DNA from: Streptomyces sp. B1I3
GTDB taxonomy: Bacteria > Actinomycetota > Actinomycetes > Streptomycetales > Streptomycetaceae
Direction: 5' to 3'
NCBI RefSeq assembly: GCF_030816615.1
Contig: NZ_JAUSYD010000001.1
Span: 7,276,501-7,340,500 of the forward strand
DNA length: 64,000 nucleotides
Below the pieces are notes generated by a model that worked only from the letters and a program-made list of their open reading frames with translations, did not search any database and had not been told where the DNA came from. The translations under genes were made by a program, and so were the position numbers. Within the stretch, counting starts at the first letter, position 1. Each line of letters opens with the position of its first letter. Of the stretch, positions 1 to 9,560 are shown in pieces.

Positions 1-151
1 CCAGGTGCTTCACCAGATCGAACAGCGTCCACCCAGGGCAGGTCGGCACCTGTGCGTCGAGACCGGGCGCGGCGGCGACCACGGCGCGGAAGGCGGTCGA
101 CCGTTCATCGATCAGTCGCAACAGGTCGGGGAACTCAAGATTCTTTTCCAC
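1..151 (-). CDS. mycothiol-dependent maleylpyruvate isomerase-like protein, N-terminus
   Basis: The N-terminal 50 codons of a minus-strand gene that runs off the left edge. The translation begins VEKNLEFPDLL and reaches VPTCPGWTLFDLVKHL. The PTCPGW-x-LFDLVKHL pattern is what I know from the DinB/MDMPI fold of actinobacterial maleylpyruvate isomerase-type proteins, in which the helix after CPGW carries a metal-binding histidine. The start is taken as GTG at 151; no strong ribosome-binding site precedes it. Function beyond the fold cannot be stated because the metal site and C-terminus lie outside the window. Confidence 0.55.
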   Translation of the reverse strand, partial: MEKNLEFPDLLRLIDERSTAFRAVVAAAPGLDAQVPTCPGWTLFDLVKHL

Positions 152-649
152 GCCGGATGTCTATCACCGTGCTCCGGTGATCGGACAGCGATTTTCACAG
201 TCGCCGCCGGTTGGCCATTGCGGACGTCCTCGCCTCCCACCGCTCGGGTGACAAGCTGCGTACTGCTGCGAGGACGCTGGTGGTGGCGGTACGCCAGGCG
301 TCTTTCCTGTGGACGCTCTGGCCTCGCCGCGCGGCCTGTCACCTCGGCGACGTGACGTCCACCCGGTGCGCGCGGTCATGCTGCCGCTCGATGTGATGGA
401 CGCGGAGGTCACGGCGGCGGGGGAGGACCGGTCGGGTTGGGAGTTCATGTGACTCCTGTTCGACCAGCCCTCCTCAAGACCGGAACAGCAACAGCCACCC
501 GCCGCGGCCACCATGGGCTCTGCAGCGGGCTCGGCCAGGGCCGGATCGATGCCGCGTGGCTGGAGCAGGCTCTGGCCGCGGTGCGAATGCGGCGGGTAGC
601 GGATTGGATCCTGTCAGCTTCGTGGTGGCCGCCGAGGAAGGGAACGGGC
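152..649. other. no supportable gene
   Basis: About 500 bases between the isomerase-like start and the end of the GH35 gene. Short open frames exist on both strands, but none has a convincing ribosome-binding site, a recognisable motif or a consistent codon-position bias. I see no repeat or strong hairpin. Confidence 0.4.
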
Positions 650-2392
650 TCATTCCAGCCGCACCCGGGTGCCACCGGTTCGCTCCGTCTCCAGCACCCA
701 CACCTCGTTATCCCCGGGACGGAGTACGGGGCCGGGAACGTACAGGGCAGACTGAGGGCCCGCAGACCAGTACCGCCCGAGGCAGAAGCCGTTGATCCAG
801 ACGAAGCCCCGTCCCCAGTCGGGGAGTTCCAGCATCGCGTCCCCGGGGCCCGATACGTCGACGCTGCCCCGGTAGAGGCCCGGCTCACCCCCCTCCGGCA
901 GGCGGGACGGCAGCCCGGCGACCGCCTTCCCGTCGTCGAACGCGTCCAGCCGCAGGCCGCGTGCGCTCACACCGTGCACGTACTGCCGCTCGTGCAGGAT
1001 CCCGCCAGTCAGTCCCTTGGGCTCGCCCAGGCGGGGCCCGTAGTTGACGCGCCCCAGGGACTCCACCCATAGTTCCAACTCGGCAGGGCCGGCGACCGCC
1101 GTGCCGACCGGGGTGTCGACGCCGTCGACGGAGAGCCGGACCAGGTCCCGCACGCCGGGCAGGGACAGCGGCAGTGGCGGCCGCGGCCCGGGAACGCGGA
1201 CCCGGTAGCGCACCAGGCCCCGGTCGACATCGAGCTCCTCGAAAGTCGGCGCCATGCCAAAGACACCCTCCGTTCCGCCGAGCGTGTCCATCACCTCGTC
1301 CAGCGGCGTCCACGCATCGAGCACGGCTGTGGCCGGTGCCGTGAGGATCGGCCAGGCGGCCGGCACCGGAGGCGGAGGGGTGTCAGCGAAGTCGGCCAGC
1401 ACCTCCCGGAAGCGCCGGAACAGCTCCGTGGGCCTGCCCCGTTCATCGACGGGGGCACCGTAGTCGTAGGAGGTCACCGTCGGCTGCAAGGCGCCGTCGT
1501 GCAGGTCGCCCGCGCGGTTGGCGCCCGCCCAGCCGCCGAAGCTCGTCCCGCCGTGTGCCATGTAGATGTTCACCGACGCCCCGCACTCCAGGATCTCGCG
1601 CAGTACCGCCGCCGCGTCCCGGGCTTCGCGCGGCTCGGGCTCACCGGCGCCCCAGTGGGCGAACCAGCCGCACCAGAACTCCATGCACATCAGCGGCCCG
1701 GTGGGCCGGTGCCGGCGCAGCGTGCGGAAAGCCCCGGCTGCGTCCGAGCCGAAGTTCACGGTGGCCAGGACACCGGGCAGCGAACCGCCGGTGAGCATGT
1801 GGTCCTCGGACCCGTCGGAGGTGAACAGTGGCACCGTCACCCCGCCGTCCCGCAGGACCGTGGCCAGCTCTCGCAGGTACTCCTGGTCGGAGCCGTAACT
1901 GCCGTACTCGTTCTCGACCTGCACCATGACCACCGGCCCGCCGTGGTGGACCTGGCGCTCCACGACCTGGGGCAGCAGGCGGCCGAACCAGCGGCGCACC
2001 GGCTCCATGTACGCCCGGTTCCTGGTGCGGACCTGCCCTGCCACGGTGCCGGTGAGCCACTGTGGCAGCCCGCCGTTCTCCCATTCGGCGCAGATGTAGG
2101 GACCGGGCCGGACGACGGCCCACAGGCCCGCCGCGTGTACTGCGTCCAGAAACCTGCCCAGCGCCTCCGCGTCCCGGTACTGTCCGGGAAACGGCTCGTG
2201 CAGGTTCCACGGCACATACGTTTCGACGCAGTTGAGCCCCATCGCTCGCAGCATTTCCAGCCGGTGCGCCCACTGGTCCTCGTGCACCCGGAAGTAGTGC
2301 AGGGCGCCCGACAACAGCCGTACCGGCCGACCGTCCAGGGAGAATCCGCTGTCGGTCACGCTGAAAACGCCGTCCGCCGGTCGTTCGGTCAT
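650..2392 (-). CDS. glycoside hydrolase family 35 beta-galactosidase
   Basis: A 580-aa retaining beta-galactosidase that removes non-reducing-end beta-galactose. The GH35 TIM barrel fills the first ~330 residues. PGPYICAEWENGG lies at 96-108, the acid/base Glu162 is in VENEYGSYG, and the nucleophile Glu238 is in CMEFWCGWF. Beta-rich C-terminal jelly-roll domains follow. There is no signal peptide, so it probably acts in the cytoplasm on imported oligosaccharide. It is the last gene of a minus-strand operon after two exported lyase-type proteins (38-bp gap). Length is normal for bacterial GH35. The family is clear; the exact linkage is inferred. Confidence 0.92.
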   Translation of the reverse strand: MTERPADGVFSVTDSGFSLDGRPVRLLSGALHYFRVHEDQWAHRLEMLRAMGLNCVETYVPWNLHEPFPGQYRDAEALGRFLDAVHAAGLWAVVRPGPYICAEWENGGLPQWLTGTVAGQVRTRNRAYMEPVRRWFGRLLPQVVERQVHHGGPVVMVQVENEYGSYGSDQEYLRELATVLRDGGVTVPLFTSDGSEDHMLTGGSLPGVLATVNFGSDAAGAFRTLRRHRPTGPLMCMEFWCGWFAHWGAGEPEPREARDAAAVLREILECGASVNIYMAHGGTSFGGWAGANRAGDLHDGALQPTVTSYDYGAPVDERGRPTELFRRFREVLADFADTPPPPVPAAWPILTAPATAVLDAWTPLDEVMDTLGGTEGVFGMAPTFEELDVDRGLVRYRVRVPGPRPPLPLSLPGVRDLVRLSVDGVDTPVGTAVAGPAELELWVESLGRVNYGPRLGEPKGLTGGILHERQYVHGVSARGLRLDAFDDGKAVAGLPSRLPEGGEPGLYRGSVDVSGPGDAMLELPDWGRGFVWINGFCLGRYWSAGPQSALYVPGPVLRPGDNEVWVLETERTGGTRVRLE

Positions 2393-2430
2393 CGACGGTC
2401 ACCTTTGTCTCTCTCGTTGTGCACGGCAGG

Positions 2431-3153
2431 TCAGCCGACGTCCGCGTAGGTGGTGCCGACGCGCAGCCGGTCCAGTCGGTTCACGACGTCGCTCTGCGGG
2501 GTGTCCCGGTCGTAGACGCCCCACTTGGGTTCGTTGGCGCTGTCCCAGGTGCGTGCCGCGTAGCGGGAGCCTCCGCTGGAGAAGGTCTGCCGGGTCCCGT
2601 TGAAGGACAGCTCTACCCAGCCCGACTCGGCCGAGGCGGAGGTGTGGATACCGAGAGCGAACCGGTTCCATGCCCCGGCTGAGACGGGCGCCGACCAGAT
2701 CAGGTGCCACGTGGCGTCCGTACTGACGTGGAAGAGGCGCACTGAACCGTCCTTGACGGTCATGATCAGGGGGTAGTTCTGTGCCGCGTTGGGATACGAC
2801 TTCCACTGCCACACCACGAAGTCCCCGCTGACGGTGGACAGCTGGGACTCCCAGCCCAGCCAGTAGGTGGAGCCGAGCGCGAAGGCGTACCGGGCGCCGC
2901 CCACCGAAAGGCCCCGGGATTCGCAGCGGATGAGACCGCCGGGCTTGGTGAACCGGAAGATGGTCCCGTGACCGTCCTGGTTGGCGGCGGTGACCAGGCT
3001 GCCGGGCTCGGCGCACTCCACGCTGCCGAAAACGCCGGTGCCCCCTGCCGCGTCACCGTCCCAGACGGTTTCCGCGCGCGCCGAGGTGGCGGAGACCAAG
3101 AGGCAGGCCAGCGCCGCCGCCACGGCGGTGGAACGTCGTACCGTCGCCCTCAT
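2431..3153 (-). CDS. secreted polysaccharide lyase-like (heparin lyase I-type fold) protein
   Basis: A 240-aa exported protein with a signal peptide (MRATVRRSTAVAAALACLLV, cleaved near residue 26 after SARA) and a beta-sandwich of about 210 residues. Short motifs such as WLGWESQL, VVWQWKSYP and WNRFALGIHTS are what I expect of the heparin lyase I/alginate lyase-like jelly-roll proteins of actinobacteria. The start at 3153 overlaps the stop of the upstream PL8 gene by four bases (ATGA), which implies translational coupling. It probably cuts the same extracellular polymer as PL8. The lyase assignment is moderate; it could also be a non-catalytic glycan-binding module. Confidence 0.6.
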   Translation of the reverse strand: MRATVRRSTAVAAALACLLVSATSARAETVWDGDAAGGTGVFGSVECAEPGSLVTAANQDGHGTIFRFTKPGGLIRCESRGLSVGGARYAFALGSTYWLGWESQLSTVSGDFVVWQWKSYPNAAQNYPLIMTVKDGSVRLFHVSTDATWHLIWSAPVSAGAWNRFALGIHTSASAESGWVELSFNGTRQTFSSGGSRYAARTWDSANEPKWGVYDRDTPQSDVVNRLDRLRVGTTYADVG

Positions 3154-5609
3154 GCTGTCCTCACCGTGATCTTCTGGGTGGCGCCTGCCTCGGCGGTGAG
3201 ATCTCCAAACGTGAGGGTCAGCTTCCGTCCGGGTACGGCCTGTTCGACCGTGGCGGGATGGGAGACGACTGCGGTGATCCGGTGCCGCCACGTCAGGGTG
3301 AGCGTGGTGAGGGTGCGGGTCGGGTCGGAGACACAGACGACCGCGGTGCCGTCGTTCCGATGCCGGATCAGCACCGCGCAGGGGCCGCTCACGGTGAGAT
3401 CGCCCACCGTCCCCGCCGCCCAGAAGTTGACAGCGGTGACGCCGAGGGAGGGGACGTGGACGCCCTGGGCCCGGGGTGTGTTGACGAGTGTTCTGAGCAG
3501 TCCTCGCGCGCCCGCGGCGTGGGCCGCGGTGCGGGCCGCACTGGCTCCGGGCAGCAGGACGTAGGCGTAGGCGCCGTCGACCGGGTCGATGCCGTGGTCG
3601 ACATACAGGGTGAGGTAGCGGTCGGTGAGGGGGGCCGTGGACGAACCGGTCCTGATGTCGCTCCACCGGCCGGTACGCTCCTCCCGCAGCGCCGTGATGC
3701 GGCCGCCCGCTGGAAAGACGTAGCCTCCATGGCCGGTGATATGCGCCCAGCCCGGGTCGCTCAGCGTCTCGGTCCAGCCCGGAGTGCCGGGCTTGAGGTG
3801 GCGGTCCACGGTCAGGGCGTGGGTGCCGGTGGGGCCGAGGCGGCGGTTGTCGATGACGGTGTCGACCGCCTCGCCGTCCGTGGCGGTGACCCCCGCGCCC
3901 AGACAGACGATGCCCTCGTCCAGGAAGAACCAGGATTTGTGTGCCTCCAGCGTCGAGGCCAGCCCCTTGAGATGCTGGCCCACCGCGGCGTACGTGCCGT
4001 CGGTCGTGCCTCCGACCCATGCCACCGCCGGGCGTTCGGCGCCCCACTGGCCGCCCTGGCCGTCGGCGAGCTTCTTCCTGGAAGCGGTGATGCCGGGCAG
4101 CCGATTGGGGTCCACGGTGGCCCAGAAGGTCTGCGAGTACTGCTCGTTGGCGAAGTCGTCCCCCCACCAGGACAGCCAGCCGGCCCCGGTGTGGTAGCCG
4201 CGCAGGTTCTCCCCGTTGCCCCACTCGTAGTGCGCGATTCGGTCGGAGGCCATGGACAGGCAGGCAGCCCACTCCCGGCGGCGGTGTACCGCCCGGTCCT
4301 GGGCCGGGAAGAGCCGGTGTGCGACCGGCTCGGGCAAGGGCTTGACCGAGGTGTCGTCCACGACGCTCTGGAGCTGGGCGAGCTTGTAGATGCCGAGCAT
4401 GGGGTTGGTGTGCGGAGGGCTGAAGTGCGCCCGCTGGATCCATCCCTTGGCCAGGGCGCGCCAGCGCGCGTTCTGCTCGGGGCTCGCGGCGCGTCCCAGG
4501 GCGACGATCGAGGCGATGATCGAGTGGCCGCGCAGATGGTCGTCGTTGGCGCCGCCGGGATCGCCGGGCGCCAGGCCCCGTGAGACGGCGCGTCCGGAGA
4601 CGGCGTCCATGCACAGGCCGTTGTAGATGAAGGGGGCCCAGGCCCGTTCGACGGCGTCGAAGTAGTTCTCCCGGGCCGGATCGGTGATCTCCCACGGGGA
4701 GCCGGCGAGCAGCGCGCACAGCAGGCTGAGGCCGGTGAACAGATCCGCGCCGTACGACCCGGCGTAGGGCACCCACGTGTGCTGGACGAAGGAGCCATCA
4801 CGGTAGAGGCCATCCCCAGACGTCACGTAGGGGAAGACCGGCGACAGCGCCCCGGACGCGAGGGCGAGCCGGTCCGCGTCCTCGCCGACCAGGCCGCTGA
4901 GCGCGATCGTCCGGCACAGGTCGACGCGGTTGGCGCCGGTGGAGGTGCCCGTGTACGAGGCCACCGCACTGTCGGGCACGAACGCGCGGACGGCTTCCGT
5001 GATCGTGGCGATCAGTTCGGCGTCCAGGTGGTCGTACAGGAGGGTCGCCGCGTCCAGCAGCGCGTGGGGCCCGCCGATCTGCCAGTTGTACCAGTTGCCA
5101 TAGCGGGCCCGGCCCGCGTGGTAGACGTCGGTGACCACGTGCCGGATGCCGGTCACGACATCTCGAGCGAAGGCCTCGTCTTCGGTCAGACCCGTGCCGG
5201 GCTGGGCATACGCCTCTGCCATGGAACGCAGCCGCTGGAAGGTGAGCTGGATCTGCGCGGAGTAGGTGTACGACGCGGTGTCCGTGTCGGGATCCGGGTC
5301 CAGCCACACCATGCCCGGCCACAGGGAGCCCGGCGCGGGCAGCATGGTGGTCCGCCAGGCGGCGGCGTCGGTGCCCAGCCGGGCGAGCTTGGAGGCGAAC
5401 GGCTCCGCGGTCGGGCTGAAACCGGAGCCGAGTATCAGGCCGCGCCAGGTGGCTCTGAGCCTTTCGAACTCGGCGGACGCGGCCGAAGGGGCTTGGGCGG
5501 GCTCGGAGGTGGTCAGGACCGTCGCCGAGGCGGTTGCGGGGAGACCCAGTGCGGCGGCGGCACCTCCCGTCGCCTTGACGAATCCGCGGCGGGACCAAGG
5601 TGTGGGCAT
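3150..5609 (-). CDS. polysaccharide lyase family 8 (hyaluronate/chondroitin/xanthan lyase)
   Basis: An 819-aa secreted lyase that beta-eliminates uronic-acid polysaccharides. A twin-arginine signal (SRRGFVKATGGAAAALGLPA) leads to an (alpha/alpha) barrel with the aromatic patch NWYNW at 172-176, then a large beta domain. Asn227 (TGANR), His277 (QHTW) and Tyr286 (AGSYG) are spaced 50 and 9 residues apart, the same spacing as the catalytic Asn349/His399/Tyr408 of pneumococcal hyaluronate lyase. Full family length and intact. It is first in the operon with the lyase-like protein and GH35, and divergent from the regulator at 5796. PL8 is firm; substrate among hyaluronan, chondroitin and xanthan is open. 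Confidence 0.92.
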   Translation of the reverse strand: MPTPWSRRGFVKATGGAAAALGLPATASATVLTTSEPAQAPSAASAEFERLRATWRGLILGSGFSPTAEPFASKLARLGTDAAAWRTTMLPAPGSLWPGMVWLDPDPDTDTASYTYSAQIQLTFQRLRSMAEAYAQPGTGLTEDEAFARDVVTGIRHVVTDVYHAGRARYGNWYNWQIGGPHALLDAATLLYDHLDAELIATITEAVRAFVPDSAVASYTGTSTGANRVDLCRTIALSGLVGEDADRLALASGALSPVFPYVTSGDGLYRDGSFVQHTWVPYAGSYGADLFTGLSLLCALLAGSPWEITDPARENYFDAVERAWAPFIYNGLCMDAVSGRAVSRGLAPGDPGGANDDHLRGHSIIASIVALGRAASPEQNARWRALAKGWIQRAHFSPPHTNPMLGIYKLAQLQSVVDDTSVKPLPEPVAHRLFPAQDRAVHRRREWAACLSMASDRIAHYEWGNGENLRGYHTGAGWLSWWGDDFANEQYSQTFWATVDPNRLPGITASRKKLADGQGGQWGAERPAVAWVGGTTDGTYAAVGQHLKGLASTLEAHKSWFFLDEGIVCLGAGVTATDGEAVDTVIDNRRLGPTGTHALTVDRHLKPGTPGWTETLSDPGWAHITGHGGYVFPAGGRITALREERTGRWSDIRTGSSTAPLTDRYLTLYVDHGIDPVDGAYAYVLLPGASAARTAAHAAGARGLLRTLVNTPRAQGVHVPSLGVTAVNFWAAGTVGDLTVSGPCAVLIRHRNDGTAVVCVSDPTRTLTTLTLTWRHRITAVVSHPATVEQAVPGRKLTLTFGDLTAEAGATQKITVRTA

Positions 5610-5795
5610 GGCGTCTCCTGGGACAGGACGGAGGGAGGAAGACGGAGGAGGAACGCGAGAAAGGAGGAGGGCGAGTGCGGTGGTGGGTTTCTAGCACGGT
5701 ACGCACAAGATGCTCAATACGTAAGACTCATAAGAATCGATCACTAGAGTACGGTGGAACTTGCACCAATCGGGGGATCATCAGGAGGACGACAG

Positions 5796-6893
5796 ATGCG
5801 GTCGCATGTCAATCAGCGCCACGAACGGGTGCTGGAGATCGTGCGCAGGCGAGGCGAACTGCGGGTAACGGATCTGGCGGAGGAGCTGGGAGTCTCGGCC
5901 GTCACCGTGCGGCGCGATGTCGAGACGCTGGCCGAACAGGGGCGGCTGATGCGGCTGCACGGCTCGGTCACGTGCCCCGAGCCGCCCGGCTCCGGCCCGG
6001 CCGACGCCGGCGTGGACGCCCCCGTGCGATCAGCGCCCACCGGAGTGGTCCTGGGCATGGTCGTGCCCAGCATGGAGCACTACTTCGCGGAGCTGGTCAA
6101 GGGCGCTCAGGACGCCGTCGCGGCGCGCGGCGGCCGGCTGGTGCTCGGCATTGCCCACTGGCGGTCCGAGGAGGACACCGCGCAGATCGGACGGATGCTC
6201 GACGGCGGCGTCGACGGCCTGCTGATCCAGCCCAGTTGGGAACGCGGGGTACCCAGCCTCGAGCAGGAGCAACAGCTGCTGGCGCTCCGAATCCCGGCCG
6301 TTCTGGTGGACCGACGCATCCCTCTCGGGGGCCGGCTGGCCGGACTGGACAGCGCACGCTCCGACCATGCACTCGGGGCCGCCGCCGCCGTCCACCACCT
6401 CGCCGGGCTGGGGCACGAGCGGATCTCCCTCCTCGCCCAGGACAACCCGACGTCACCGCAGGTCCGGGAGGGGTACGAGGCCGCCATGGCGGCGCGTGGA
6501 CTTTCGGTGCCGCCGCTCGTGGACGTCGACCCGGAGGACCCGGCCGGCCTGGAGGCGGCGGCCCGGACGCTGTACCGGTCGGTGGCGGAGGGCGGGGTCA
6601 CCGCCGCGATCGTCCACAACGATCAGACCGCGATCGGGGTGGTGCAACGGCTACGCGAACGAGGCCTCTCCCTCCCTGGCGACGTGTCGCTGGTGGCGTA
6701 CGAGGACGAAATGGCGGCGCTGGCCGATGTGCCGCTGACCGCCGTGGCTCCGCCGCGGCAGGCAGTGGGGGAGAGCGCCGTCGAGATGATGTTCGCCCGG
6801 CTCGAAGCGGGGCCCGGTGCGGCGGCGCCGAGTCGACACGTCTCTTTGGTACCCCGGCTCATGGTGCGGGCGTCCTGCGCTCCACCCCGGTGA
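5796..6893 (+). CDS. transcriptional regulator: DeoR-type HTH fused to LacI-type sugar sensor
   Basis: A 365-aa DNA-binding regulator with a domain swap. Residues ~1-55 form a DeoR-type winged HTH (RHERVLEIVRRRGELRVTDL, then SAVTVRRDVETL) rather than a LacI headpiece. From ~residue 80 the protein is a periplasmic-binding-like sensor (VVLGMVVPSMEHYFAELVKG, then HNDQTAIGVVQRLRERGLSL). I take ATG 5796 because AGGAGG sits 7 bases upstream; an in-frame ATG at 5754 lacks this. It lies between the divergent lyase operon and the ABC importer, so it probably controls both in response to an imported oligosaccharide. I could not define its operator. Confidence 0.85.
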   Translation: MRSHVNQRHERVLEIVRRRGELRVTDLAEELGVSAVTVRRDVETLAEQGRLMRLHGSVTCPEPPGSGPADAGVDAPVRSAPTGVVLGMVVPSMEHYFAELVKGAQDAVAARGGRLVLGIAHWRSEEDTAQIGRMLDGGVDGLLIQPSWERGVPSLEQEQQLLALRIPAVLVDRRIPLGGRLAGLDSARSDHALGAAAAVHHLAGLGHERISLLAQDNPTSPQVREGYEAAMAARGLSVPPLVDVDPEDPAGLEAAARTLYRSVAEGGVTAAIVHNDQTAIGVVQRLRERGLSLPGDVSLVAYEDEMAALADVPLTAVAPPRQAVGESAVEMMFARLEAGPGAAAPSRHVSLVPRLMVRASCAPPR

Positions 6894-6942
6894 TCTCGGA
6901 TACCCAATAGTTGATTGTTTTGATCGAGTTGGTCATTTGCTC

Positions 6943-6971
6943 TTGACGGACGATCGTTCTGCGCAAAAGAT
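6943..6971 (+). promoter_or_regulatory. candidate promoter of the ABC importer operon
   Basis: TTGACG (6943-6948), 17-base spacer, AAAGAT (6966-6971), about 55 bases before the binding-protein start. The spacer includes the small palindrome ACGATCGT, and an AT-rich stretch with TGATCGA lies just upstream. These could be the regulator's site, but I see no clear second copy. Confidence 0.4.
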
Positions 6972-7026
6972 GAACGGAATCGCCTCCGGTCGCTGAGGCG
7001 CCTTGCTCATCGAGGAGCCAGTGCAG

Positions 7027-8340
7027 ATGAAGCCCGCCCACCGCATGCCCCGCCTCGCTCTCACAGCCTCCCTGGGCTGTCTGGCCCTCCTCGCCACCGC
7101 CTGCGGCGGGGGCGGCGGTACGTCCGGGGCCACGGACGGCAAGCCGGTCACCCTCACCATGTGGTCCTGGATGGTCGGCACCAAAGAGGTCGTCGAAGAG
7201 TTCAACGCCACCCACGAGGACATCAAGGTCGAGTACACCGAAATCACCGCCGGCGCGGACGGCTACTCCAAGATCGACAGTGCGATCAAGGGCGGCAACG
7301 CACCTGACGTCGTGGGCATGGAGTACGCGATGCTCCCTGAGTTCGCCAGCCAGGGGAACCTGGAGGACCTGACCGGACACTCCGGGAAACTGGTCAAGTC
7401 GTTCCCCGAGAGCCTCCAGTCGCTGGTCACCCCCGGCGGCCGTACGTGGGGCGTCCCCTTCGACGTCACCCCGCAACTCCTCTACTACCGCACCGACCTG
7501 TTCGAGAAGGCAGGCGTCGAAGTGCCGGTCACCTGGGCCGAGTTCGAGAAGGCGGCGAAGAAGATCAAGGCCGCCGACAAGGGGGTCCGCATCCTCAACA
7601 TCCCCAAGGGCGGCGACATCCCATTCATCAACGGACTGGCCTGGCAGGCTGGTTCGCAGGGCTTCGGCGTCGAGGGCGACGCCTGGACGGTGCACATCGA
7701 CGACGAGCCCGCCCTGAAGGTCGCCGGGTTCTGGGACGGCCTGGTGCGCGACGGCCTGGTGCTCAACCACCCCGCCTGGAGCGAGGAGGAGAGCACCGCC
7801 AAGAAGAAGAATCAAGTCGCCGCGTTCATCGGCGCCCCCTGGAGCGGAGCCGGCCTGATATCCCAGACACCGGAACAGAGGAAAAAGTGGGCCGTGGCTC
7901 CGCTGCCCACATGGGACGGCACACCGGCCACCGGAACCTGGGGCGGCACCTCCTTCGCCGTGCCCAAGGGCAGCGACCACATCGATGGCGCGGCGGAGTT
8001 CATCGAGTGGCTCACCACCGATCCGGCCGCGATGAAGGCCCGGCTCGCGGACGCCGAGGCGCCAAGCAGCGTTCTGCCCGCCGACCCCGGCCTGCAGAAG
8101 GTCGCGGCAACGGAGTTCACCCGAGCCGCGGGCGGCTACTTCGTCAACGACCTTTACCAGGTCGCTGCCGACCAGGTGGACACCATCGGTGACGGCTGGA
8201 GCTGGGGCCCGGTGCAGGGTTCGGTGAACGAGGCGTTCGAGAGCACCGTGGCCAAGGGCGGCTGGGAGGCCGGGTTCGAGGCGGCCCAGCGGGCGGCGCT
8301 GAAGGCGCTCGACGACCGCGGACTGAAGACCGTCGGCTGA
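7027..8340 (+). CDS. sugar ABC transporter substrate-binding lipoprotein (family 1)
   Basis: A 437-aa extracytoplasmic solute-binding protein. The signal peptide ends in a lipobox, LLATAC, with the lipidated cysteine at residue 26, followed by a glycine-rich linker. Two-lobed family 1 features follow, including VTLTMWSWMVGTKEVVEEF, AAFIGAPWSGAGLI and a C-terminal WSWGPVQ. In-frame TTG 7003 and GTG 7021 also exist; ATG 7027 fits the GAGGAG at 7012-7017 best. It heads an operon with two permeases and a dehydrogenase. No ATPase is encoded here, so it probably shares a general ATPase such as MsiK, as is common in Streptomyces. The ligand is probably the lyase/galactosidase product. Confidence 0.9.
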   Translation: MKPAHRMPRLALTASLGCLALLATACGGGGGTSGATDGKPVTLTMWSWMVGTKEVVEEFNATHEDIKVEYTEITAGADGYSKIDSAIKGGNAPDVVGMEYAMLPEFASQGNLEDLTGHSGKLVKSFPESLQSLVTPGGRTWGVPFDVTPQLLYYRTDLFEKAGVEVPVTWAEFEKAAKKIKAADKGVRILNIPKGGDIPFINGLAWQAGSQGFGVEGDAWTVHIDDEPALKVAGFWDGLVRDGLVLNHPAWSEEESTAKKKNQVAAFIGAPWSGAGLISQTPEQRKKWAVAPLPTWDGTPATGTWGGTSFAVPKGSDHIDGAAEFIEWLTTDPAAMKARLADAEAPSSVLPADPGLQKVAATEFTRAAGGYFVNDLYQVAADQVDTIGDGWSWGPVQGSVNEAFESTVAKGGWEAGFEAAQRAALKALDDRGLKTVG

Positions 8341-8639
8341 CCCCGTGCCCGGCGGACCCGCGACATACCGGCCGCGCCCCGGCCCGACCTGGTGCGGCGG
8401 CCACTGGCAGCGGATGGGTGCCGCAGAAGTGCCTGACCTGGTGGCGGCCCGGGTGGCGCGAGCGCCGCGGAAGCCCCCCTCGCCGCACGTCGACACGCCA
8501 CGAAAGCCGCCACCCCCGCCATCTCAGGCACGTCGAGCCCGCGGCACACCACCTCGGCCTGCCCTATCCGGCCGTCTCGCCCCCTGATCCACCACTGTTC
8601 CGGCCCCGCTGCCCCGGGTGCCGAGGTCAGGAGAACTTC

Positions 8640-9560
8640 ATGACAGTTCCGGCCCCAGCCCCTGTTCGCCCCTCGGCCGGACGCGCCCGACAGCGTGCCG
8701 CCGCGGCCTACCTCGTGCCTTTCTTCGTCCTCTTCACGCTCGTCATGGTCGCTCCCATCGGCTACGCGCTCTGGACCAGCCTGTTCAAGGAAGAGTCCTC
8801 CGGTCTCGGCTTCGGCGGCACCGAGAGCGTCTTCGTCGGCCTCGGCAACTACGCCGACGCACTCGGCGACACGGCCCTGCGCGCCTCGTTCCTGAACGTC
8901 GCCGCCTACGTGGCGATCTACATCCCGCTCATGACCTGCACGGCACTGTTGCTCGCCCTACTGCTGGACTCGACCGTCGCACGGGCCAAGCGGCTGTTCC
9001 AGCTCGCCCTCTTCCTGCCCTACACGGTGCCTACCGTCATCGCGGCGATCATCTGGGTCTACCTGTACTCCCCCAGCCTCAGCCCGGTCATGGACTGGCT
9101 CGGCTCCGCAGGCGTCAGCGTGGACTTCTTCTCCGCGCCGCTGGCCGTCCCCTCGGTCGTCAACATCGTGACCTGGCATTATGTCGGATATAACATGGTG
9201 ATCCTCTACGCGGCGCTCCAGGCGATCCCTCGGGAGACACTCGAAGCGGCCACGATGGACGGCGCTGGGGCGGTTCGTACCGCGCTACGGATCAAGGTTC
9301 CCCACATTCGTTCCGCCCTGGTCCTCAGCCTCCTGTTCACCTGCGTCGGCGCCATCCAGCTCTTCAACGAGCCCTACATGCTCACGACCCAGTCAGAGGC
9401 CATCAACCGCGACTGGTCACCCGTGATGTACGTGCACAAGACGGCGTTCGTCGATCACCAGCCCGGCCTCGCCTCCGCGGCGGCGGTCCTGATCGCTCTC
9501 CTGGCCGGCCTCCTGTCCTACGCAGTCACCAAGCTCGGCAACCGCTGGAAGGCAGCATGA
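8640..9560 (+). CDS. sugar ABC transporter permease (MalF-type)
   Basis: A 306-aa inner-membrane permease with about six membrane segments, the first at AAYLVPFFVLFTLVMVAPIG. The ATPase-docking EAA loop reads EAATMDGAGAVRTALRIKVP. ATG 8640 follows AGGAG with six bases between; a longer frame from 8418 is rejected because it adds a proline/arginine-rich leader with no function. The 299 bases after the binding-protein gene hold no gene I can support, so the permeases may be expressed at a lower level than the binding protein. The stop overlaps the next gene by four bases. Confidence 0.9.
   Translation: MTVPAPAPVRPSAGRARQRAAAAYLVPFFVLFTLVMVAPIGYALWTSLFKEESSGLGFGGTESVFVGLGNYADALGDTALRASFLNVAAYVAIYIPLMTCTALLLALLLDSTVARAKRLFQLALFLPYTVPTVIAAIIWVYLYSPSLSPVMDWLGSAGVSVDFFSAPLAVPSVVNIVTWHYVGYNMVILYAALQAIPRETLEAATMDGAGAVRTALRIKVPHIRSALVLSLLFTCVGAIQLFNEPYMLTTQSEAINRDWSPVMYVHKTAFVDHQPGLASAAAVLIALLAGLLSYAVTKLGNRWKAA

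Noticed and set aside
2431..4776. A long minus-strand frame that would fuse a 540-residue N-terminal extension to the small lyase-like protein
   Set aside because: The extension is the shifted frame of the PL8 gene. The signal peptide at 3153 and ATGA coupling mark the true start.
8341..8639. N-terminal extension of the MalF-type permease back to 8418
   Set aside because: The added 74 residues are low-complexity Pro/Arg, while ATG 8640 has a good AGGAG and starts just before the first helix.
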